Source: JBBECE01 sp040881985 (GTDB lineage Bacteria; Pseudomonadota; Alphaproteobacteria; Rhizobiales; Devosiaceae). From it: a stretch of DNA of 64,000 bases. Below the pieces are notes generated by a model. The model was not told the origin of the DNA. It saw only the letters and a list, made by a program, of their open reading frames with translations, and did no database searches. This document shows positions 59,393 to 64,000 of this stretch, piece by piece (the stretch's first letter is position 1; every line of letters begins with the position of its first letter). Position numbers and translations under genes: made by a program. Location of the stretch: positions 1 through 64,000 of the forward strand of contig JBBECE010000032.1 of the NCBI GenBank assembly GCA_040881985.1. The letters are read 5' to 3'.

Positions 59393-60598
59393 TCAGACAG
59401 CTTCCAAGGCCAGAGCTATACCCTGTCCGACGCCGATGCACATGGTGGCGAGCGCGCGCCGCTTGCCGGTGAGCGAGAGCTCAAGGGCAGCGCTGCCGGC
59501 GATGCGAGCGCCGCTCATGCCGAGCGGATGGCCGAGCGCGATGGCGCCGCCATTGGCATTCACATGCGCTGCGTCCTCGGCGATGCCGAGCGCGCGCAGG
59601 ACGGCGATGGCTTGGCTGGCGAAGGCTTCATTGAGCTCGACCACGTCGAAATCGGCCACAGACAGGCCGAGGCGCGCGCAGAGCTTGCGCGTGGCAGAGA
59701 TCGGTCCGATCCCCATAACTCGCGGAGGAACGCCAGCCGCGGCTCCGCCGACAATCCGGGCCATGGGCGCAAGGCCGTGCCTCTTTGCGACCGCCGCCGA
59801 TGCAATGATCAGCGCGGCTGCACCATCGTTCACGCCCGATGCGTTACCGGCGGTCACGGTACCGCCCTGCCGGAACGGCGTCGGTAATTTCGCGAGGGTT
59901 TCGAGCGTCGTGTCGGAGCGCGGTTGCTCGTCCCTGTCGACGACGACGGGGTCTTTCTTCCGCCGCAGAATGGAGACCGGCACAATCTCCCTGCCGAGCC
60001 GTCCGTTCTGCTGCGCCGCGGCCGCCCGCTGTTGGCTGCGGAACGCAAATGCATCCTGATCGACGCGCGAGATGTCGTAGTCTTCGGCGACGTTCTCGCC
60101 GGTCTCCGGCATCGAGTCGACGCCGTATTGCGCCTTCATCAGCGGATTGATGAAGCGCCAACCGATGGTGGTATCGTAGATTTCGGCGTTGCGCGAAAAT
60201 GCCGAGTCAGCCTTGGGCAGGACGAAGGGGGCGCGGCTCATCGACTCGACGCCACCGGCGATGATGAGGTCTGCATCGCCGGCGCGGATGGCGCGGGCGG
60301 CAGCGATCACTGCGTCCATGCCGGAGCCGCACAGGCGGTTTATCGTCGTTCCCGAGACGCCCACAGGAAGGCCCGCAAGCAGTAGGGTCATCCGCGCCAC
60401 GTTGCGATTGTCCTCGCCAGCCTGGTTGGCGCAGCCCAATATCACATCATCCACCGCGTCCCAGTCGACACCGGCATTCTCAGCCACCAGCGCCTTGAGC
60501 GGCACGGCGGCAAGGTCGTCCGGGCGGACGGCGGAGAGCGCGCCGCCGAAGCGGCCGATGGGAGTCCGGCGATAGGCGCAGATGAATGCCTCAGGCAT
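59393..60598 (-). CDS. pcaF: 3-oxoadipyl-CoA thiolase
   Basis: 401 aa from the ATG at 60598. Thiolase motifs: nucleophile Cys in TINRLCGSGMDAVIAAAR near residue 90, NEAFASQAIAVLR, ALGHPLGMSGAR, and MCIGVGQGIALALE with the second Cys. EAFICAYRRTPIGRFGGALS is the usual PcaF start. It cleaves 3-oxoadipyl-CoA to succinyl-CoA and acetyl-CoA. The start overlaps the pcaJ stop by 8 bp. Confidence 0.94.
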   Translation of the reverse strand: MPEAFICAYRRTPIGRFGGALSAVRPDDLAAVPLKALVAENAGVDWDAVDDVILGCANQAGEDNRNVARMTLLLAGLPVGVSGTTINRLCGSGMDAVIAAARAIRAGDADLIIAGGVESMSRAPFVLPKADSAFSRNAEIYDTTIGWRFINPLMKAQYGVDSMPETGENVAEDYDISRVDQDAFAFRSQQRAAAAQQNGRLGREIVPVSILRRKKDPVVVDRDEQPRSDTTLETLAKLPTPFRQGGTVTAGNASGVNDGAAALIIASAAVAKRHGLAPMARIVGGAAAGVPPRVMGIGPISATRKLCARLGLSVADFDVVELNEAFASQAIAVLRALGIAEDAAHVNANGGAIALGHPLGMSGARIAGSAALELSLTGKRRALATMCIGVGQGIALALEAV

Positions 60599-61376
60599 GC
60601 GCCTTCTCCTTGCCCGCGTGAACAGCGGCCGACCGCGCATGGAGATCACGCAGGGTGGTCAGCTCCAGCACGGTCGGTTCCGGCGTCTCCCTCGGATTGT
60701 CGGCGTAGCGCACCTTCCAGCCGCAGCTCTCCTGCACCATCTCACGGGAGACACCCTTATGCAGCGACACCACGGTGAACTCCTTGGTGACCGGATCAGG
60801 CTTCCAGATAGCAAGATCGGTGATCAGCAGGGTCGGCCCCTTGGTGGCTATGCCGAGCCGTTGGCGGTGATTCCCGCCCTCGCCGTGGCCGAACGAGGTG
60901 AAGAAGTCGATCCTTTCGACCATCGAGCGGGTCGCCTGCTTGAGCGTAATGTAGATCTCGCCGCAGGAGGTGGCGATCTCCGGCGCACCGCCGCCGCCGG
61001 GCAGCCGCACCTTCGGGTGATGATAATCGCCGATGACGGTGGTGTTGATGTTGCCAAATTTGTCCAGCTGAGCCGCACCAAGGAAACCGATGGATATGCG
61101 GCCGCCCATCAGCCAGTAGCGGAACATCTCAGGCACTGACACTGTGCTCAGCGCCGTCTCGCACAACTCGCCATCGCCTATTGAGAGCGGCAACACATCT
61201 GGTGTTGTGCCGATGGTGCCCGATTCATAGATAAGCGTGATGTCCGGCGCATGCGTCAGCCGCGCGACATTGCAGGCGGCAGAAGGTGCGCCGATGCCGA
61301 CGAAGCAGACATCATCGTTCGACAGCGCCCGCGCCGCAGCAATCGTCATCATCTCGGTTGGCGTGAAGTCGCTCAT
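60591..61376 (-). CDS. pcaJ: CoA-transferase subunit B, 3-oxoadipate CoA-transferase (glutaconate-type)
   Basis: 261 aa from the ATG at 61376, overlapping pcaI by 4 nt. CoA-transferase beta fold with FVGIGAPSAACNVARLTHAP and LIYESGTIGTTPDVLP; the Glu of YESG is the expected CoA-thioester residue. The sequence is closer to the GctB-like class than to the short classical PcaJ (SENG motif). Gene position defines its role: activation of 3-oxoadipate with succinyl-CoA. Confidence 0.85.
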   Translation of the reverse strand: MSDFTPTEMMTIAAARALSNDDVCFVGIGAPSAACNVARLTHAPDITLIYESGTIGTTPDVLPLSIGDGELCETALSTVSVPEMFRYWLMGGRISIGFLGAAQLDKFGNINTTVIGDYHHPKVRLPGGGGAPEIATSCGEIYITLKQATRSMVERIDFFTSFGHGEGGNHRQRLGIATKGPTLLITDLAIWKPDPVTKEFTVVSLHKGVSREMVQESCGWKVRYADNPRETPEPTVLELTTLRDLHARSAAVHAGKEKAHA

Positions 61377-62221
61377 CTCAGCGCCTGCACGCGTGAGGCA
61401 AACACTTCCGGTGTCGCGCGAAGGACGTTGTCTTCCATCCACTGCTCGAACAGCATCCGGTCGGCGGAAATCTTATCCCATTCTAGATAGGCCGCATTGT
61501 CGCGCCCGTAGTATCCATGCGCGTAGCTGGGGTGCGCGCCGCCCGGCACCACCGCCACGGCATCGATCGTCCAGTGCGGAAGGATGCAAAGATTGGGGTG
61601 TAGTCCCTCGAAGTCGGGCACTATCTCCTCGACCGTGACCACGACGCGCTTTGCCGCTAACGCCGCTTCCTTCTGCACGCCGATGATGCCCTCGATCAGC
61701 ACGTCGCCCTTCGCGTTGGCTTTCTGGGCGTGAATGAAGGTGACGTCGGGCCGGTGCGCGGGGATGGCGGCGAGCTCCTCGCCGGTGAACGGGCAGGCGA
61801 CCGATTTGATCTCGGGATTGACCTTGGGCAGATCGGCACCCTTGTAGCCGCGGAATACCGCCATCGGCAGTCCGGAGGCCCCTGCCTCATAGGCCTGCGC
61901 CATGGCAGAGTGGGAATGTTCTACGGTCTCGATCGAGCGCGGATGCTGGTTCTCGATGGCGTCGCGCATGCGGCGCAGCAGGCCGACACCGGGATTGCCG
62001 GCGTAGGAGAAGATCACCTTCCTGGCCATGCCCATGCCGATCATCTGGTCGTAGATGATGTCCGGTGTCATGCGCAGTAGCGTCAGGTCGCAAAACCCCC
62101 GCCGGATCGCCTCGTGCCCTGCCGCGTGGGGAATGAGATGCGTGAAACCTTCGAAGGCGACGGTGTCGCCATCGTGGAGGTTGGCGGAGACAGCGTCGGC
62201 GAGGCTCAGGAAGTTGTTCAT
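61373..62221 (-). CDS. pcaI: CoA-transferase subunit A, 3-oxoadipate CoA-transferase (glutaconate-type)
   Basis: 282 aa, longer than classical PcaI (about 230 aa). Alpha-subunit features: DTVAFEGFTHLIPHAAGHEA, VIFSYAGNPGVGLLRRMRDA, and RPDVTFIHAQKANAKGDVLI. It pairs with the downstream B subunit, with an ATGA overlap. It forms the CoA-transferase that makes 3-oxoadipyl-CoA for PcaF; the assignment relies on operon context. Confidence 0.85.
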   Translation of the reverse strand: MNNFLSLADAVSANLHDGDTVAFEGFTHLIPHAAGHEAIRRGFCDLTLLRMTPDIIYDQMIGMGMARKVIFSYAGNPGVGLLRRMRDAIENQHPRSIETVEHSHSAMAQAYEAGASGLPMAVFRGYKGADLPKVNPEIKSVACPFTGEELAAIPAHRPDVTFIHAQKANAKGDVLIEGIIGVQKEAALAAKRVVVTVEEIVPDFEGLHPNLCILPHWTIDAVAVVPGGAHPSYAHGYYGRDNAAYLEWDKISADRMLFEQWMEDNVLRATPEVFASRVQALR

Positions 62222-62227
62222 TACGCC

Positions 62228-62806
62228 TCAGATGTCGAAGAATACTGTTTCATTGTCGCCCTGCAGACGGATGTCGAGGGTATAGGTCGTCTTGCCGCCG
62301 GTCTCGGATTTCGTCGCAATCAGCGTCTTCCGTTGCCTTGAGTCCAAGACTTTGTTGAGGACAAAGTCCGCACCGTTGGCGTCGGCCTCGTCGTCGAAAT
62401 AGAGCCGCGTGTGGAGCCCCACGTTGATGCCACGGGCAACGATCCAGAGCGTGACATGCGGCGCCATGAGCTTGCCGGCGGGTGCGGCAAGGCGACCCGG
62501 CTTCACGGTATCGAAGACGAACGTTCCCGTGTCATCGCAGGCGACACGGCCCCAGGCGCTGATGTGATCCCCATTGGCATCGGCCTGCCAGAGTTCGACC
62601 ACTGCATCACTGACAGGAGCGGCAGCGCCGTCGAATATGCGGCCGGTCAACGTGATGCGGGGGCCGGTGCCCTGTATCGGCCCGGAACCGAGATCCTTGA
62701 CGTTCGGGCTCGTGATCCCCTCGAGGCTCGGGGTCATGCCGATGTGAACATAGGGCCCCGCGGTCTGCGATGGCGTTTCCTTGAGCGGCGGCAATGGGCT
62801 AAGCAT
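62228..62806 (-). CDS. pcaG: Protocatechuate 3,4-dioxygenase alpha subunit
   Basis: 192 aa from the ATG at 62806, overlapping the pcaH stop (TGATG). PETPSQTAGPYVHIG-type start (PSQTAGPYVHIG) and VTLWIVARGINVGLHTRLYF are PcaG hallmarks. As expected for the alpha subunit, the full set of iron ligands is not kept. With PcaH it cleaves protocatechuate to 3-carboxy-cis,cis-muconate using O2 and Fe(III). Confidence 0.94.
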   Translation of the reverse strand: MLSPLPPLKETPSQTAGPYVHIGMTPSLEGITSPNVKDLGSGPIQGTGPRITLTGRIFDGAAAPVSDAVVELWQADANGDHISAWGRVACDDTGTFVFDTVKPGRLAAPAGKLMAPHVTLWIVARGINVGLHTRLYFDDEADANGADFVLNKVLDSRQRKTLIATKSETGGKTTYTLDIRLQGDNETVFFDI

Positions 62807-63555
62807 CAATTCCCCTCCGGCCGGTTTTCGAACAGCGTCGAACGGCGGCCGCGCAGCACGATGTCGAAGCGGTAGGCGAGCGCGTCCATCGGCGTGCTGT
62901 TGTGGCGGTCGAGTTTCGCGATCAGTTGCTCGACTGCGGCGCGGTCGGGGATGGAAAGCGCGATCGGGTCCTGCCAGATCATCGGATCGCCCTCGAAATA
63001 CATCTGAGTGATGAGGCGTTGCGCGAAGGCGTGGCCGAAAACCGAGAAGTGGATATGCGCGGGTCGCCAGTCATTGCCGCCATTGGGCCAAGGATAGGCA
63101 CCGGGCTTGATGGTGCGGAAATAATAGCAGCCATTGTCGTCGGTGATGGCGCGGCCGCAGCCGCCAAAATTCGGATCGAGAGCCGCCTGGTAGCCCTCAA
63201 GCTTGTGGCGATAGCGGCCGCCCGCATTGGCCTGCCAGAACTCGACCAGCGTACCGCGGACCGGCCGGACGTTTTCATCGAGCACCTGCCCATGGACGAT
63301 CATGCGCTGACCGATGGCCTCGCCGCCGCCCTGGCTGAAATTGCGGATCAGATCATTGTCGAGCGGGTTGAGAATGCTGTGGTTGAAGGTGGGGCCGGTC
63401 AGCTCGGATTTGGTCTGGCCCGCAAGCGAAAGCAGCGCATGCCGCGGCGCGCGCAGCGTAGTGCTTTTGTAGCCGGGGGTGTTCGCAGGCGGATGCCAGG
63501 CGCGGTCGCGCTGATAGAATGCGCCCTCTTCGCCAATGAGAGGCAGCGTGGTCAT
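62806..63555 (-). CDS. pcaH: Protocatechuate 3,4-dioxygenase beta subunit
   Basis: 249 aa, catalytic iron subunit. VEFWQANAGGRYRHKLEGYQ, GRAITDDNGCYYFRTIKPGA (Tyr ligand), YPWPNGGNDWRPAHIHFSVF (second Tyr, and His-x-His ligands). The Fe(III) site looks complete. The start overlaps the pcaC stop by 4 nt. Confidence 0.95.
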   Translation of the reverse strand: MTTLPLIGEEGAFYQRDRAWHPPANTPGYKSTTLRAPRHALLSLAGQTKSELTGPTFNHSILNPLDNDLIRNFSQGGGEAIGQRMIVHGQVLDENVRPVRGTLVEFWQANAGGRYRHKLEGYQAALDPNFGGCGRAITDDNGCYYFRTIKPGAYPWPNGGNDWRPAHIHFSVFGHAFAQRLITQMYFEGDPMIWQDPIALSIPDRAAVEQLIAKLDRHNSTPMDALAYRFDIVLRGRRSTLFENRPEGN

Positions 63556-63944
63556 GACGAGCTCCCCTCGGCTTGTGCAAGCTCGTGCTTGGCGATCTTG
63601 ACGGCCCGGTTGGCGGCAGGAATGCCTGCGTAGACGGCGACGTGCAAAAGCGCCTCCCTGATATCGTCGGGCGAAGCCCCGGTGTTCGCCGTGGCGCGAA
63701 CGTGCATGGCTAACTCTTCATCATGACCCAGCGCGGCCAGCAGCGCGATGGTGATCAATGAGCGTTCCCGCTTGCTGAGCCCAGGACGCGACCAGACGCT
63801 GCCCCAGGCCCCTTCGGTGATGAAATCCTGGAAGTCGGCATCGAAGGCGGTCTTGGCGGCCTCGGCCCGGTCGACATGGCTGTCGCCGAGCACGGATCGG
63901 CGCGCGACCATTCCGCGGGCAAGGAGGGGCATCTTCTCAGACAT
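63552..63944 (-). CDS. pcaC: 4-carboxymuconolactone decarboxylase
   Basis: 130 aa from the ATG at 63944, 9 nt after GGAGG; a TTG at 63950 is too close to that site. CMD family: AFDADFQDFITEGAWGSVWS, RPGLSKRERSLITIALLAAL, GHDEELAMHVRATANTGAS and HVAVYAGIPAANRAVKIA. It decarboxylates carboxymuconolactone to the 3-oxoadipate enol-lactone. It overlaps the end of pcaD by 8 bp. Confidence 0.94.
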   Translation of the reverse strand: MSEKMPLLARGMVARRSVLGDSHVDRAEAAKTAFDADFQDFITEGAWGSVWSRPGLSKRERSLITIALLAALGHDEELAMHVRATANTGASPDDIREALLHVAVYAGIPAANRAVKIAKHELAQAEGSSS

Positions 63945-64000
63945 ATCCAATATCCTCCATGAAATCGGTGATGAGACGCGTAAGTGTGTCGGGTTGCTCG
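63937..64000 (-). CDS. pcaD: C-terminus of 3-oxoadipate enol-lactonase, partial
   Basis: The frame EQPDTLTRLITDFMEDIGYV enters from the right edge and stops at 63937. Only 20 codons are visible. The amphipathic end helix and the position directly before pcaC, with overlap, fit PcaD, the alpha/beta hydrolase preceding pcaC in many rhizobial operons. The start lies outside the window. Confidence 0.6.
   Translation of the reverse strand, partial: EQPDTLTRLITDFMEDIGYV

Overview
The window looks like the chromosome of a high-GC alphaproteobacterium of the Hyphomicrobiales (Rhizobiales). The evidence is the block murA - DUF2948 - hisD - UPF0262/phosphatase - infA - maf - yacG - tRNA-Phe, a C4-pathway 5-aminolevulinate synthase, a class I lysyl-tRNA synthetase, the pyrD-DUF952 pair, and the DUF2948, DUF3429 and TIGR02186 families. 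I cannot name the genus. There are no insertion sequences, rRNA genes, integrases or CRISPR arrays.

Layout. 1-6.7 kb: mixed metabolic genes (partial ferritin-like protein, FAD oxidoreductase, UDP-glucuronate-type epimerase, SDR, a lower-GC DUF429-like gene, secreted Cys-rich protein, aldehyde dehydrogenase). 6.7-11.3 kb: sulfate ABC transporter (sbp, cysT, cysW, cysA) behind an Rrf2-type regulator. 11.3-17.2 kb: the conserved housekeeping block, bounded by tRNA-Phe and tRNA-Thr. 17.3-23.2 kb: yejBEF-yejA peptide importer. 23.2-31.1 kb: seven co-directional minus-strand genes. Their core is three tandem WS/DGAT- or condensation-like acyltransferase paralogs and two tandem sulfotransferase-like paralogs, followed by an AraD1-type hydrolase and an SDR. 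This is the best candidate for an undescribed pathway. 31.3-38.4 kb: hemA, a CDF metal exporter, a FixJ-like regulator lacking its phosphoacceptor Asp, mscL, and a large Sel1-repeat membrane protein. 38.6-48 kb: TauE/TIGR02186/DUF3429, the Lhr-type helicase with PdeM, a P-loop kinase, an SDR, a truncated MATE gene, pyrD, DUF952 and an S24 repressor. 48-55.6 kb: an accessory nucleotidyltransferase-fold gene, lysK, TerB-like, a periplasmic binding protein, a membrane glycosyltransferase, and a LuxR-type regulator next to a strong palindrome.

55.6-58.3 kb is a small accessory patch. It lies between an intact tRNA-Gly and what looks like the 3' end of another tRNA. It holds a frameshifted DUF3768 remnant, a convergent beta-protein / PD-(D/E)XK pair of the sce7725-sce7726 kind, and a RelE-like/small-protein pair. 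58.3-64 kb is an almost complete protocatechuate branch of the beta-ketoadipate pathway (pcaD-C-H-G-I-J-F-B, tightly overlapping, minus strand). It would convert protocatechuate to succinyl-CoA and acetyl-CoA.

All family names come from reading motifs and gene order by eye. No database search was possible.
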